A DNA stretch of 64,000 nucleotides from an uncultured Acetobacteraceae bacterium (GCA_937873095.1 CALMVI010000048.1:1-64000), one strand, 5' to 3'; counted from the stretch's first letter, positions 37,534-47,202 are shown. Notes: a model not told the origin generated them from the sequence alone. Numbers and translations: made by a program.

Positions 37534-38217
37534 ATGACGGGCGGACACAGTGTGGAGCATCTCGCGAGAAGCATCGATCACACCGTGCTGGCGCCCGATG
37601 CGCCGGTGCAGACGATCCGACGCTTCTGTGCAGAAGCCATCGAACATGGGTTCCACAGCGTGTGCGTGAACTCCCGCCATGCCTCGCTCGTGGCGGAGTT
37701 GCTCGCCGGCAGCACCAGCAGGACCTGCGTGGTTGTGGGCTTTCCGTTCGGCGCCTGCAGCACGGCCGCCAAGAGGGCGGAGACGGCGCAGGCCATCGCC
37801 GATGGCGCCCACGAGATCGACATCGTGATCGCCATCGGTGCGTTGAAGGACGTGGATCTCGATCATGTCCGACGTGATATCGCCGCCGTGCGCAGCGCGT
37901 GCGCCAGCGCGGTCCTGAAGGTCATCATCGAGACGTGCCTGTTGGGCGAGGCGGAAAAGCGCACGGCCTGTGCGATCGCCCGCGCGGAACACGCCGATTT
38001 CGTCAAGACCTCGACCGGCTTCTCCACCGCAGGCGCCACGTTGGAAGACGTGCACCTGCTGGTGACCGAGGCTGGTCCCTCGATGCGGGTGAAGGCGTCC
38101 GGCGGCATACGCACGCGCGTGCAGGCCGAGGCGATGCTGGCGGCCGGCGCTGCCCGCATCGGCACGTCGTCCGGCGTGCAGATCCTGTCGGGCGGTCACG
38201 CTCCGTCGGAGTACTGA
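37534..38217 (+). CDS. deoC: Deoxyribose-phosphate aldolase
   Basis: A 227-residue class I aldolase that splits 2-deoxyribose-5-phosphate into glyceraldehyde-3-phosphate and acetaldehyde in deoxynucleoside catabolism. The family signatures are SIDHTVLAPDA, VGFPFGACSTAAKRAETAQA, GAHEIDIVIAIGALKDVDLD, the Schiff-base Lys in ADFVKTSTGFSTAGAT and the second Lys in MRVKASGGIRTR. Length is normal. Other deo genes are absent nearby, so it probably acts alone, perhaps on breakdown products handled by the nearby purine/amide-type enzymes (inference). Confidence 0.95.
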   Translation: MTGGHSVEHLARSIDHTVLAPDAPVQTIRRFCAEAIEHGFHSVCVNSRHASLVAELLAGSTSRTCVVVGFPFGACSTAAKRAETAQAIADGAHEIDIVIAIGALKDVDLDHVRRDIAAVRSACASAVLKVIIETCLLGEAEKRTACAIARAEHADFVKTSTGFSTAGATLEDVHLLVTEAGPSMRVKASGGIRTRVQAEAMLAAGAARIGTSSGVQILSGGHAPSEY

Positions 38218-38244
38218 TGGGCGTTGCTGCGATCGCCCCCTTTC

Positions 38245-39414
38245 CTATGCGTTGCGAAACCGGGCCATCTCCAGTTCATACCGCTCCAGGTTCCGATAAA
38301 AGCCCGGATCCCAGTAGAGCGCCTTGGTGAATTTGCGCGCACCCTTTGCGGCGACAGCCGAGATCGTGGCAAGCCGGGTGGCGTCCCAACCCTGCGCGCG
38401 CGCATAGGACAGGCCGAGGTCGAGCCGCGGTGTCACGTAGCCCTGGGTGACGGCTATTTCGGCGGCGTAGGCACCGCCGAGCAGCCAATCGATGGCGGCG
38501 TGAACACGGTCGGTTGCGCCGCGGTCCTTGACCTGCGCCGGGACCATCAGGTTCTGCGCCCATTTGTCGTAGCCTTCCACCGTGTCCGCGTAGGCCGCGT
38601 CCAGGCCACGGGCTTGCGCCTGGCGGGCGACGGGTTCCCAGCCGGTCTCCGCCAATGCCTCGCCGCCGGCGATCAGCTGAAGCTGCTCATCGAACGATCT
38701 GTACAGTGTGCGGAACTGGCCGGCCTGTTTTCGCTCGATCAGGAAATTGGCGACCGAGTTGCATTCGGACGGGCTCATGTCGGCGATGTCGGCGATGTCG
38801 ACGATGCGGTGGTGCTTGAGGTAGATCGCGGCACAGCCGAGCGCATAGACCTCGTTGTCCAGCGCCACGCGGCCACGGGTGGCCGGATCGTCGTACAGCA
38901 GCTTCCACGAGATTTCGGTGGGTGCGGACGGCAGGCGCAGTGCCTTGCCTGCGTAGATGAAGCTGTCCGCGTTCATGTGATACGGTATGCTCCAGGCGCT
39001 GGCGGCGCCGGGCGCCAGGGGCGTCGCCTGCCGGACATAGTCGGCCGCCCCCTGCCAGTGCCGCAGGCGGGTAAGGTCGATCGGCAGCAACAGCCCCTGC
39101 TCGGCCAGCATTTCGTACGTGCCGCTCAGGCAGGTGACGATGTCGTAATGGTCCCCGCCGTCGTTGGCGATCATTTCGTGCAGGAACAGGCCGACATCGT
39201 CGCTGGCGGGCGTCCAGGCCATCTTCAGCCCGGTGTCGCGCTCGAAGCCGGACCAGTCGGCCAGCGCGCCAGTGGAGACGCCGAGCACGCGAATCACGTC
39301 CGGCGGTTCGGCCGCGCGGGCACGCGGCGCCAGTGCGCGCAGCAGCGGTCGGCCGGCCGCGGCCGCAGCCAGCATGGCGCCCGCCGAACGGCCCAGGCTG
39401 CGTCGGTGCATCAT
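38245..39414 (-). CDS. ABC transporter substrate-binding protein, spermidine/putrescine class
   Basis: A 389-residue periplasmic binding protein from ATG 39414, which overlaps the upstream stop (ATGA). It starts with a twin-arginine-type signal (MMHRRSLGRSAGAM...) ending near ARAAE. The type II binding fold is recognisable from IRVLGVSTGALADWSGFERD, YDIVTCLSGTYEMLAEQGLL, AWSIPYHMNADSFIYAGKAL and AIDWLLGGAYAAEIAVTQGY, the PotD/extracellular family 1 pattern. Ligand not known. Last gene of the TonB receptor-permease-permease-ATPase-binding protein operon. Confidence 0.88.
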   Translation of the reverse strand: MMHRRSLGRSAGAMLAAAAAGRPLLRALAPRARAAEPPDVIRVLGVSTGALADWSGFERDTGLKMAWTPASDDVGLFLHEMIANDGGDHYDIVTCLSGTYEMLAEQGLLLPIDLTRLRHWQGAADYVRQATPLAPGAASAWSIPYHMNADSFIYAGKALRLPSAPTEISWKLLYDDPATRGRVALDNEVYALGCAAIYLKHHRIVDIADIADMSPSECNSVANFLIERKQAGQFRTLYRSFDEQLQLIAGGEALAETGWEPVARQAQARGLDAAYADTVEGYDKWAQNLMVPAQVKDRGATDRVHAAIDWLLGGAYAAEIAVTQGYVTPRLDLGLSYARAQGWDATRLATISAVAAKGARKFTKALYWDPGFYRNLERYELEMARFRNA

Positions 39415-40512
39415 CGAGCCTGCTCCTCGTCCGGAAAGATCGCGCAATCGGCCGGGCGCCAATGCACCTGGGTGGGCGCCGCGCCATCCTGAAGCCTCGT
39501 CACCCGCAATGCCAGGTCCCCCGCCGGGGTGCGTACCTCAATCAGGTGCGTGGTGCCGCGGTAGCTCTGCGTGCGCACGGCGGCGTCCAGCAGATTGTCG
39601 TCGCAGGCGCCCGCGCCAGGCCGGACACGATCCGCGCGCACGGCGAGGCAGGCGAGCTGGCCAGGGTGCGGCGGCTGTTCGCCGGTCCACGGGCCGGCGA
39701 AGATCTGCGCGCCGCAGGCGATGCGCACGCCAAGCGGGCCGATCTGCGCGATGCGGCCAGCGATGAGGTTCTCCGCCCCCCATGAAGGCGGCGACGAAGC
39801 GGGTCGACGGGCGCTCGAAGATGTCCTCCGGCGCGCCGGTCTGGACGACGCGTCCGGCATGCATCACCACGATGCGGTCGGACATGGACAGCGCTTCGTC
39901 GCGGCTGTGCGTCACCTGCACGATCGTCATGCCCTGGCTTTGCTGCAGGGCGCGGATGTCGGCCTCCAGCGTCGCGCGCAGGCGTTCGTCCAGCGCGCCC
40001 ATGGGTTCGTCCAGCAACAGCAGCAGCGGCCTTGTCACCAAAGCGCGGGCGAAGGCGACGCGCTGGCGCTCGCCGCCGCTGAGCTGGTCGATCCGCCTGT
40101 CGTATTTGTCCGCAAGACGCAGCAGGGCCAGCGCGCGTTCGGCCTGCGCGCGACGTGCCGCGCGAGGGACGCCGCGCACGCGCAGGCCGTATTCCACGTT
40201 GGCGCCGGCGGTCAGATGCGGGAACAGCGCGTAATGCTGGAACACGGTGGCCGTGGGGCGCAGATGCGCGGGCACGGCGCGCATGTCCGCGCCGTCGATC
40301 GTCAACGCGTCTGCTGTCTGCGGCGTCTCCAGCCCGGCCAGCACGCGCAGCAGGCTGGTCTTGCCTGACCCGCTGGGGCCAAGGATGGTCAGCAACTCCC
40401 CTGCCCGCACATCCAGGCTGACGCCGTCCAGGGCTGCGACCGTGCCGTGGGCGAGGCAGATGTTTTTGGCGTGCAGCAGAGCGGCATCGCGCAGGCGGGC
40501 GGCACTGGTCAT
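39411..40512 (-). pseudogene. PotA-type ABC ATPase, frameshifted at a G6 tract
   Basis: From ATG 40512 the ATPase domain is complete: Walker A LGPSGSGKTSLLRVL, Q-loop region TVFQHYALFPHLT, signature LSGGERQRVAFARAL, Walker B LLLLLDEPMGALD and the switch His in VTHSRDEAL. After RFVAAFMGG the frame runs into Arg-rich nonsense at six consecutive G (39776-39781, coding strand). The homologous C-terminal TOBE domain (AENLIAGRIAQIGPLGVRIA ... THLIEVRTPAGDLALRV) lies in the adjacent frame and ends at 39411, overlapping the binding-protein start by 4 bases. One G fewer would give an intact 366-residue PotA-type protein. It energises the two permeases listed next. Confidence 0.85.
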
Positions 40513-41300
40513 GCGGTACGGCGGCGCAGCAGCACGACCAGGACGGCGGCCGCCGCCAGGCTGGCGAGCGAGATGAGGGTGTTGAGGCAGAAGATCAGCT
40601 TGATCTGCGAGCTGTGCGCAGAGGCCTGGGCGAAGCTGTAGAGCGGCAGGGTCTGCACCTGGCCGCCGGTGAAGATGCTGCGCGGCAGTTCGGTGAAGGA
40701 GAGCAGGAACCCGAACAGGCCGGCGCCGACGATGCCGGGCATCAGCGCCGGCAGCTCGATGTCGCAAAGCACGCGCAAGGGCGGCGCGCCCAGGTCGCGC
40801 GCGGCCTCCGCCAGGCTGGGGTCCGTGCGCAGCGTGACCACGAGCATGGAGATCAGCGCGAACGGATAGGCCCAGATGAAGTGGCTGAGCACGAGCGACC
40901 ACGCGCCCATATGGACGCCGAACAGCACGCGCCAGGTGGTGAACACCAGCAGGCCGAGCACGATGCCGGGCACCCCCAGCGGCAACAGGATCAGGGCGGC
41001 GAAGCTGACCCGGCCGCGCCGCATGCGTGGCCAGGCGCGCGCCGGCGGCACCGCGGCCAGCACGCACAGGATTGCCACGATGCCGGCGATCCCGAGCGAG
41101 CGCAGCATGGGCGCGCGCCACCCCAGGCTGGCCGACAGCGACGCATACCACGACGTGGTGAAGCCCCCCGGCCAGCCGGAAAGCGGGTCCGCGCTGACCG
41201 AGAGCAGCGCCAGCCAGGCGACCGGCGCATAGATCAGCGCGGTGATGCCGAAACCGGCGGCGAGCAGCAGCCTGGCCGCCGCGCGGAACGCCGCATCCAT
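40509..41300 (-). CDS. ABC transporter permease, PotC class
   Basis: A 263-residue inner-membrane permease from ATG 41300; an in-frame ATG at 41369 would overlap the previous gene deeply. Six membrane segments. The EAA loop ALISMLVVTLRTDPSLAEAA with ARDLGAPPLRVLCDIELPAL contacts the ATPase. The stop overlaps the ATPase start by 4 bases. Confidence 0.9.
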   Translation of the reverse strand: MDAAFRAAARLLLAAGFGITALIYAPVAWLALLSVSADPLSGWPGGFTTSWYASLSASLGWRAPMLRSLGIAGIVAILCVLAAVPPARAWPRMRRGRVSFAALILLPLGVPGIVLGLLVFTTWRVLFGVHMGAWSLVLSHFIWAYPFALISMLVVTLRTDPSLAEAARDLGAPPLRVLCDIELPALMPGIVGAGLFGFLLSFTELPRSIFTGGQVQTLPLYSFAQASAHSSQIKLIFCLNTLISLASLAAAAVLVVLLRRRTA

Positions 41301-41314
41301 CTGCCGCGGTCCCG

Positions 41315-42160
41315 TCACGACTTGGACAGGCGGCGCCAGGCGAGCCAGCCAGACAGGCAGAGGCCGCACAGCACCGCCATCACCACGGTGGCCAGGGCTG
41401 CGGCCGCCGTATAGTTCATCGACGTGGACAGCGACGTCACCGCGTCCGCCAGGTACTCCCGGCGGCCGCCACCCAGCAGCGCGGGCACCACGCCGTCTCC
41501 CAAGGCGGGAATGGCCGTCATCACCAGGCCGGCGATGATGCCCGGCATGGCCAGCGGCAGCAGCGTGAAACGGAAGCTGTGCCAGGGGCCGGCACCCAGA
41601 TCGGCGCTGGCTTCCAGCAGAGCTTTATCGATCAGCAGCACCGACAGCGTGATGGGCCAGACCATGTTGGGAAAATACGGGCCGACAAGGCCGATGAACA
41701 CCGCGAAATCCGAGAACAGCAGCCAATCAAGCGGCGCACGAGTGACGTGCAGCGCCAGCAACCCGGCATTGACCACGCCGTGCGCGCCCAGCATCAGCCG
41801 CAGGGACAAGGTGCGCGCGGCGGGATCGAGGAAGAACGGCGCGGTCAGGCAGATCCAGACGATGTTGGCGAGCACGGCGGATTTGGCACTGCGCGCGAGC
41901 CAGACCGCCAACGGCAAGCCGGCGGCGAGGCAGACGAGGCTGACCAATCCGGCGAGCAATGCGGTGTGAAGCACCACGCCGAACCGGCCGCTCTCTGCCA
42001 GCTCGCCATAGCCCGCCGGCGTCAGCGACCACACGACGTGAAGCCCGCGCCGTTGCAGCACGGACACCGCCGCGCCAACCGCCAGCGGCACTATCGCCAG
42101 ACACACCCATAGGCAGAGGAACAGCGGGGCGGCGCTGCCTGCAAGACGGCGCAAGGCCAC
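41315..42160 (-). CDS. ABC transporter permease, PotB class
   Basis: A 281-residue inner-membrane permease with six segments. The cytoplasmic EAA-type loop is KALLEASADLGAGPWHSFRF followed by TLLPLAMPGIIAG. It forms the import channel with the PotC-class partner 14 bases downstream. It begins 4 bases after the TonB-receptor stop, so outer- and inner-membrane uptake are in one transcript. Confidence 0.9.
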   Translation of the reverse strand: MALRRLAGSAAPLFLCLWVCLAIVPLAVGAAVSVLQRRGLHVVWSLTPAGYGELAESGRFGVVLHTALLAGLVSLVCLAAGLPLAVWLARSAKSAVLANIVWICLTAPFFLDPAARTLSLRLMLGAHGVVNAGLLALHVTRAPLDWLLFSDFAVFIGLVGPYFPNMVWPITLSVLLIDKALLEASADLGAGPWHSFRFTLLPLAMPGIIAGLVMTAIPALGDGVVPALLGGGRREYLADAVTSLSTSMNYTAAAALATVVMAVLCGLCLSGWLAWRRLSKS

Positions 42161-42164
42161 GCGC

Positions 42165-44507
42165 TCAGAAGTGCTTCGTGAGCGTCAGGCCGATGGTGAG
42201 CGGGCGAAGCGTGTAGGCTTCCACGACGGAATTGATCACCGGGCGTTGCAGGATGATCTTGCTGTCGGTCAGATTTTTCGCATACAGCGCAGCCTGCCAA
42301 CTGCCGAACTCCACGCCCACATTGGCGTTCAGCGTGGCATAGGCGGGGTCGCGGTAGTTCGGATCGGTGACCTGGAAGCTGCCGTTGGACGGTCCCGTCC
42401 AGTCGTAATCGGCCTTGATGAAGCCGCTGACATTGTCTGTGATGTCCGTGCTGTAGTTCGTGACCAGCGAGGCGGTCCAGCTGGGGGTGAACAGCACGTT
42501 CTCGCCGACCGCGGCGGTGGACGCGTTCTTCGTGCTGGTGATGCTCGCATGTTCAGCCCCGGCGTTGAGGCCGATCACCAGACCAGGAGCTGCGGCGGGA
42601 CGGAAGCGCGCTTCGAACTCGCCGCCATAGGCGACCGCGTCGCCCACGTTGGAATTGAACGCGCCGCCGCATATGGGGATGGTGATCGTCTGCTGGATAC
42701 GGGACCAGTCGATGTAATAGCCCGCGGCGTTGACCGACAGCCTGTTGTTCATCAGCAGCGCCTTGGCGCCGGCTTCATAGCTCCAGAGCTGATCCGATCC
42801 GTAGGTGTTCGGCGCGTTCGTGTAGCCGAGCTGCAGCAGCCCCGCGACGCACGAGACGTTCGTGTTGGGCGTGGTCGCGCCGCCGAGGCGGAAGCCCTTG
42901 GCAATCGTCGCGTAGAGGGAGGCATTGGCGGAAAGGTCGTACACCAGGGAGAATTTAGGCGTGGGCGCCGTGAACGTCGCGGACTGGGTATAGGGCGTGC
43001 CGGTGGTGCCGGCGCCGCCGATGTCGAAGAACCCGGCGCCGACTTCCGAGAACGTCTCCTTGGCGTACACGTAGCGTTCGCCGGCGCTGAAATGCAGCGT
43101 CGGCAGGATGTCGAAGTCGATCTGCCCGAACGCGGCGTACTGTGTGATGTCGTTGTGGTCGTAGACGTGCCAGACAAGATCGTTGTTGAAGAGGTTCGGG
43201 ATGGCGGTCGGGTTGAGCACGGGGTCGCTGTCTATGTCGTAGCCGTATATCTTCTTGAAATCCGCGCTGAAACCGGTCGCCACCTCGTAATCGTTATGTG
43301 TCCATACCTGGTCGGAATAGAACAGCCCGGCGACCCAGCGCAGCCGGCCGGGGTTGGACGCGATGCGCAGCTCCTGCGTCAGGGTGTGGAAACGGTCCTC
43401 GAACAGCACCGGGCTGGGGACCACGCCGAGGATGCCGTCGTTTTGCGCCTGGTGCTGCGGGTAAGCGGGATCGAGGAAGAATTGTGCGATGGCGGCACTG
43501 TTGAAAAACGTGCCGTCCGCCTGTCGATCGACGTCGCGCGTGAAATAGCTGGTGATGGACGTGACATCGGCAAAACCCAGCCCCTTCTTCAGGGTGAGAC
43601 TGGGGATGTAGAGCGTGTCGTCGATCCACTCGCGCACCAGCTTGTCCTGCTTGTACACGCCGAGACTTTCGATGAAGGTCGGCGCGTCGCCGTCGTGCAG
43701 TGTCTGGAAGAAGAACGACGGCGTGATCGTGAAATCGTCCGTCGCCTGGTATTTGGCGGTCACGTGGAAGACGCCGCCACGTTCGAAGTTCGTGCCCTGC
43801 TTGAGCGCGCGGCCGTCCAGCGCATACTGGTCGATGTAGCCGCTATCGTCGATGAACTCGCCGGAGATGCGCACTGCGAGCTTGCCAGGCACGATAGGGA
43901 TGTTGACCGCCATCTGCTGGTCCGTGTTCGGCCCGCCATGGACCGTGCCGGAGACGTCGGAACGGACATAGGCGCTGTAGGTGTCCATGTTCGGCTGGGT
44001 GGTGATGAAGCGGATGGTGCCGCCTTCGGAGCTGGCGCCGTAGAGGGTGCCCTGCGGGCCGCGCAGGACCTCGATGCGGTCCAGATCGAACAGCCGAGGC
44101 TGCGACTGGCCGACATAGCCGCTCTGCGTGATGATCGGGACCTCATCGAGATAGACGCCGACGGTGGGGTTGCCGACGGTGGAGGCCACGCCGCGGATGG
44201 AGATGTTGTCCTGGCCGGGTCCGTTATGGGCCGCAAACGAGACGCCCGGCACGGTGCGTGTGATATCCTCGAAATTCTCGATGTGATGATCGGTGATCTC
44301 GGTGCCGGAGATCACGCCGATGCTGCCGGCGATCTTGCGCGCGGTCTCACGCCGCTTCTGCGCGGTGACGACGATCTCCTCCAGCTGGCCGTTCGGCGCG
44401 GGCTTCAGCGTGGGCGGGGCGGGCGCGGTGGCGTCGTTCTGCGCGCGCGCCGGGTGGGCCGCCACCAGAACGACGCTCAACCCGACGGCGTGCCTGAGAT
44501 GCCCCAT
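42165..44507 (-). CDS. TonB-dependent outer-membrane receptor
   Basis: A 780-residue receptor from ATG 44507 (MGHLRHAVGLSVVL, signal peptide ending AHPARA). TonB box EEIVVTAQKRRETARKIAGS, plug domain with ITRTVPGVSFAAHNGPGQDN, ISIRGVASTVGNPTVGVYLD and DRIEVLRGPQGTLYGASSEG, GTIRFIT, then a 22-strand-type barrel ending in a terminal aromatic (LTKHF). TonB receptors take up substrates too large or too scarce for porins. It lies at the head of an operon with a PotABCD-class importer, suggesting that both move the same compound. A candidate DeoR-type operator lies 54 bases upstream. Confidence 0.93.
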   Translation of the reverse strand: MGHLRHAVGLSVVLVAAHPARAQNDATAPAPPTLKPAPNGQLEEIVVTAQKRRETARKIAGSIGVISGTEITDHHIENFEDITRTVPGVSFAAHNGPGQDNISIRGVASTVGNPTVGVYLDEVPIITQSGYVGQSQPRLFDLDRIEVLRGPQGTLYGASSEGGTIRFITTQPNMDTYSAYVRSDVSGTVHGGPNTDQQMAVNIPIVPGKLAVRISGEFIDDSGYIDQYALDGRALKQGTNFERGGVFHVTAKYQATDDFTITPSFFFQTLHDGDAPTFIESLGVYKQDKLVREWIDDTLYIPSLTLKKGLGFADVTSITSYFTRDVDRQADGTFFNSAAIAQFFLDPAYPQHQAQNDGILGVVPSPVLFEDRFHTLTQELRIASNPGRLRWVAGLFYSDQVWTHNDYEVATGFSADFKKIYGYDIDSDPVLNPTAIPNLFNNDLVWHVYDHNDITQYAAFGQIDFDILPTLHFSAGERYVYAKETFSEVGAGFFDIGGAGTTGTPYTQSATFTAPTPKFSLVYDLSANASLYATIAKGFRLGGATTPNTNVSCVAGLLQLGYTNAPNTYGSDQLWSYEAGAKALLMNNRLSVNAAGYYIDWSRIQQTITIPICGGAFNSNVGDAVAYGGEFEARFRPAAAPGLVIGLNAGAEHASITSTKNASTAAVGENVLFTPSWTASLVTNYSTDITDNVSGFIKADYDWTGPSNGSFQVTDPNYRDPAYATLNANVGVEFGSWQAALYAKNLTDSKIILQRPVINSVVEAYTLRPLTIGLTLTKHF

Positions 44508-44560
44508 GCGAGACTCCTTCTTGAGAGCGCGACTAGAACAAGGTTTCCTTTTCGGCACCA

Positions 44561-44577
44561 GAAAAGATTATCGAAAG
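44561..44577 (-). promoter_or_regulatory. Candidate operator CTTTC-N6-CTTTTC upstream of the TonB receptor operon
   Basis: On the minus strand the site reads CTTTC-GATAAT-CTTTTC, 54-70 bases before the receptor ATG. It resembles CTTTC-GAAAA-CTTTTC in the deoR/SIS promoter and CTTTC-CCTTT-CTTTTC before the dipeptide-class binding protein. Such AT-rich direct repeats stand out in this GC-rich sequence. Confidence 0.45.
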
Positions 44578-44792
44578 CGCTGCACGATTTGCGCGACGGA
44601 TGCTCAGGATTTAGGCATGGCACGATCGGCCGCCGGGATGGCCGCGCTGTCCAACCGTATGGCATCCGAACGTCTTCGTTTGCAGGACTGGCAGTTATCC
44701 TGAGCGGTGGCCGTCGGACCTGCGGCGGTCGGCGCAGTCCGGCAAGCGCCTGTCTGCCCAGTTCCTCGCCAAAGAAATATCAGGCTCTTTGC

Positions 44793-45677
44793 TTACGAGT
44801 GCGAACGAAAGCCGAGCTTCCGATATGATGCCGCAATATTTCCCGGTGTGGTCAGCCACAACCGGGCACGATGCGAAGCGATATGGGCCAGAGCCTGGCG
44901 GATCGGCCGAAGGCGGAATGGCTGGCCGGCAATGAAGCTGTGCAGGATCACGCTCATCACCAGGGGCTGGGCTGCGGATTGTTCCAGCATCTGGTCGAAC
45001 TGGTCCACGATCATGTCCGCGAAGGCGCGGGCGGTGGCCATCCGGCCGATGATGGTGGAACTGTCGTTGATTTCCTGGCTGTACGGCACGCTCAGCAGCG
45101 GGCCCCGCGCGGTCGCCAGCCACGCCGGCTGGTCATCCATGCACCAGTCCAACAGGTAGGTGTAGCCACAGGCATGCAGGGTTTCCGGCGTGGTGGGCGT
45201 CTCCGCCATCCAGGGACCGGCCCAGCCTTGCGGCGGCCGCCCTTCGGCACTGGTGATGGCGGCGGTGACGGTCTCCACATAGGCGCGCTCCTCGGCCGGC
45301 GACATGTCGGCCAGCGTGTCCGAGTTGGAGCGGCCATGGGCCACGATTTCGCAGCCTTGCGCGCGGAAGGCGGCACACAGGGCGGGACAGTCGTCGTAGA
45401 GCGCGGTGTTGAGCAGGATGGTCAGCGGCAGGTCGAGCGCCCGCATCGCCTCCATCACGCGCCAGGCGCCGACGCGGTTGCCGTAATCCCGCCACGACGT
45501 GTTCAGCACGTCATGCGCGGGCGCGCCGCCGGGCACCAGGTTTTCCGTCATCCCCTGACCGAACGCGTAACTTTCCACGCCGAGCCCCACATAGACCGCG
45601 AGCCGGGCGCCGTTCGGCCAGGCAAAGTCGGGCCGCGCGACGATCGGGTCTTCGGTGTAGCGTCCATGGCGCCTCAT
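44793..45677 (-). CDS. Polysaccharide deacetylase-family hydrolase, PuuE (allantoinase)-like
   Basis: A 294-residue NodB-fold protein. Marks are PDFAWPNGARLAVYVGLGVE, TSWRDYGNRVGAWRVMEAM, CEIVAHGRSNSDTLADMSPA and a C-terminal VMSVILHSFIAGQPFRLRPI. The (N/S)WRDYGNRVG...R block and IVAHG stretch are shared with PuuE-type allantoinases and other C-N hydrolases of the carbohydrate esterase 4 superfamily rather than chitin deacetylases. Substrate is probably an amide or ureide (family inference). The start overlaps the amidohydrolase stop by 4 bases. Confidence 0.8.
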   Translation of the reverse strand: MRRHGRYTEDPIVARPDFAWPNGARLAVYVGLGVESYAFGQGMTENLVPGGAPAHDVLNTSWRDYGNRVGAWRVMEAMRALDLPLTILLNTALYDDCPALCAAFRAQGCEIVAHGRSNSDTLADMSPAEERAYVETVTAAITSAEGRPPQGWAGPWMAETPTTPETLHACGYTYLLDWCMDDQPAWLATARGPLLSVPYSQEINDSSTIIGRMATARAFADMIVDQFDQMLEQSAAQPLVMSVILHSFIAGQPFRLRPIRQALAHIASHRARLWLTTPGNIAASYRKLGFRSHS

Positions 45678-47182
45678 GCGCGTGCCCAGTCCGCCACGGG
45701 AACCGCCCGCATCATGCCGAGGTCCTGCGACGCGGCACGCAGATACATCGCGCGGTAGTGCGGCAGCCAGGGCGCGGCCTCCCGTGCGGTCTGCGCGGCG
45801 CCGTCCTGTTCAAGCGCCAGTGCTCGGGCCTCTCGACGCAAGGCGGCCTCGTCGATGCCCACCACGCTTCCGTCCTGCATCACCACGCGGCCAGCCACCA
45901 TGGTCAGCCGCACGGATGATCCGCTCTCGCAATACACGAGCTGCCGGTCCAGATCGTTCAGCGGCGTGAAGGCCAGCGTGTCCAGATCGACCATGATCAG
46001 ATCCGCCTGCCACCCGGGTGCGATCCGGCCCACATCGGCCGGCCGCCGCATCGCGCGCGCGCCGCCCGCAATCAGACAGTCCAGCACCTCTGCCGCGCGA
46101 GGCCAGCGCGCATAGTCGGGGTCGGCAATGTTGTGGATCAGCCCGGCCATCTTCGCCACCGCCCACATGTTCACGCTGTCGTCGGCGATCGCCTCGTCGG
46201 TGCCCAGACAGATCGCAATCCCGCGCTCCCGCAGCCGGCGGAACGGCATCACGCCGCTGCCCAGCCGCAGGTTGCTGATCGGGTTGTGCGCGACCGTCGC
46301 ACCGGATGCGGCGATGGTGTCCAGATCCGCGTCGTCCATCCACACTGCATGGATGACGTTGCACCGGTCGGACAACGCGCCGCGTGCGGCAAAATCCTGC
46401 AGCAGTGACCGGCCGGCCACCTGGCCCAGCACACGCTGCGTCCGCGTCTCCAGGATGTGCACGTAGAACGGCAGGTCGTGCGCACGCGACAGGTCGTCCA
46501 GCGCGCGGAGGTAGCCGTCGGTCACGCGTTGCGGCGCGGAACAGGAAACCGCCGCCTGCAGACGCCCGCCCTCCGCCCCGTGCCAGCGCGCGATCAGATG
46601 CGCGTAGGCCGCAAGCAATTGCCCTGCCGCGGCCTCGGGCGGCGCGGCCAGGCGCGCGCGCAGGTCGGGCGTCACCAGATCGGCCAGGTACGGCAGCTTG
46701 CCGATCTCCGGCACATCCGACTGGTCCAGCGCCACGCGCGCGCGGATGCCGCAATCCCGGTAGGCGCCCAGCACGCCGTCGATCACCTCCGGTGTGGGAT
46801 AGGGCACGAAGAACGCGTCGTCCTGCACGGATGTCACACCGCCTTTCAGCATCTCGGCGGCCGCGAGCATGGTCCGCACATACGCCCAGCGCGGCGAGGG
46901 CATCAGCCCGGGCAGGCCGGGGCTCTCGTACAGCATGAAGATTTCCAGCGGCAGGCTGTCGAGCGATCCCTTCAAATGGTTCACCGGCGAGTGGAAATGG
47001 CCGTTGATCAGGCCCGGCATGACCAGATGGCCGGTCGCGTCGATCAGTTCGGTTGCACTCAGGCTTCCGGCAGGCGCGACGGCATCGATCCTGTCGCCGT
47101 CTATCAGGATGTCGGCTTGTTCGGTGTGGGGGCGGCCTGGGACGAACGAGCGTAGGGTGGCGTTTCGGAGGACGATCGTCAT
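45674..47182 (-). CDS. Amidohydrolase, AtzA/TrzN/guanine-deaminase type
   Basis: A 502-residue metal-dependent hydrolase from ATG 47182 with AGAGG as ribosome binding site; the longer frame to 47245 reads through an A/T hairpin. Family motifs are the N-terminal ADILIDGDRIDAVAPAGSL, metal site GLINGHFHSPVNHLKG (HxH), VHILETRTQRVLG, VIHAVWMDDADLDTIAASGA, VAHNPISNLRLGSGVMPFRR and GTDEAIADDSVNMWAVAKMA (catalytic Asp), closing with the composite beta-domain RIAPGWQADLIMVDLDTLAF. These enzymes deaminate or dechlorinate N-heterocycles (triazines, guanine, methylthioadenosine, cytosine-like rings). Exact substrate unknown. Coupled to the PuuE-like gene. Confidence 0.88.
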   Translation of the reverse strand: MTIVLRNATLRSFVPGRPHTEQADILIDGDRIDAVAPAGSLSATELIDATGHLVMPGLINGHFHSPVNHLKGSLDSLPLEIFMLYESPGLPGLMPSPRWAYVRTMLAAAEMLKGGVTSVQDDAFFVPYPTPEVIDGVLGAYRDCGIRARVALDQSDVPEIGKLPYLADLVTPDLRARLAAPPEAAAGQLLAAYAHLIARWHGAEGGRLQAAVSCSAPQRVTDGYLRALDDLSRAHDLPFYVHILETRTQRVLGQVAGRSLLQDFAARGALSDRCNVIHAVWMDDADLDTIAASGATVAHNPISNLRLGSGVMPFRRLRERGIAICLGTDEAIADDSVNMWAVAKMAGLIHNIADPDYARWPRAAEVLDCLIAGGARAMRRPADVGRIAPGWQADLIMVDLDTLAFTPLNDLDRQLVYCESGSSVRLTMVAGRVVMQDGSVVGIDEAALRREARALALEQDGAAQTAREAAPWLPHYRAMYLRAASQDLGMMRAVPVADWARA

Positions 47183-47202
47183 GGGCACCTCTTGGGAGGA
47201 AA

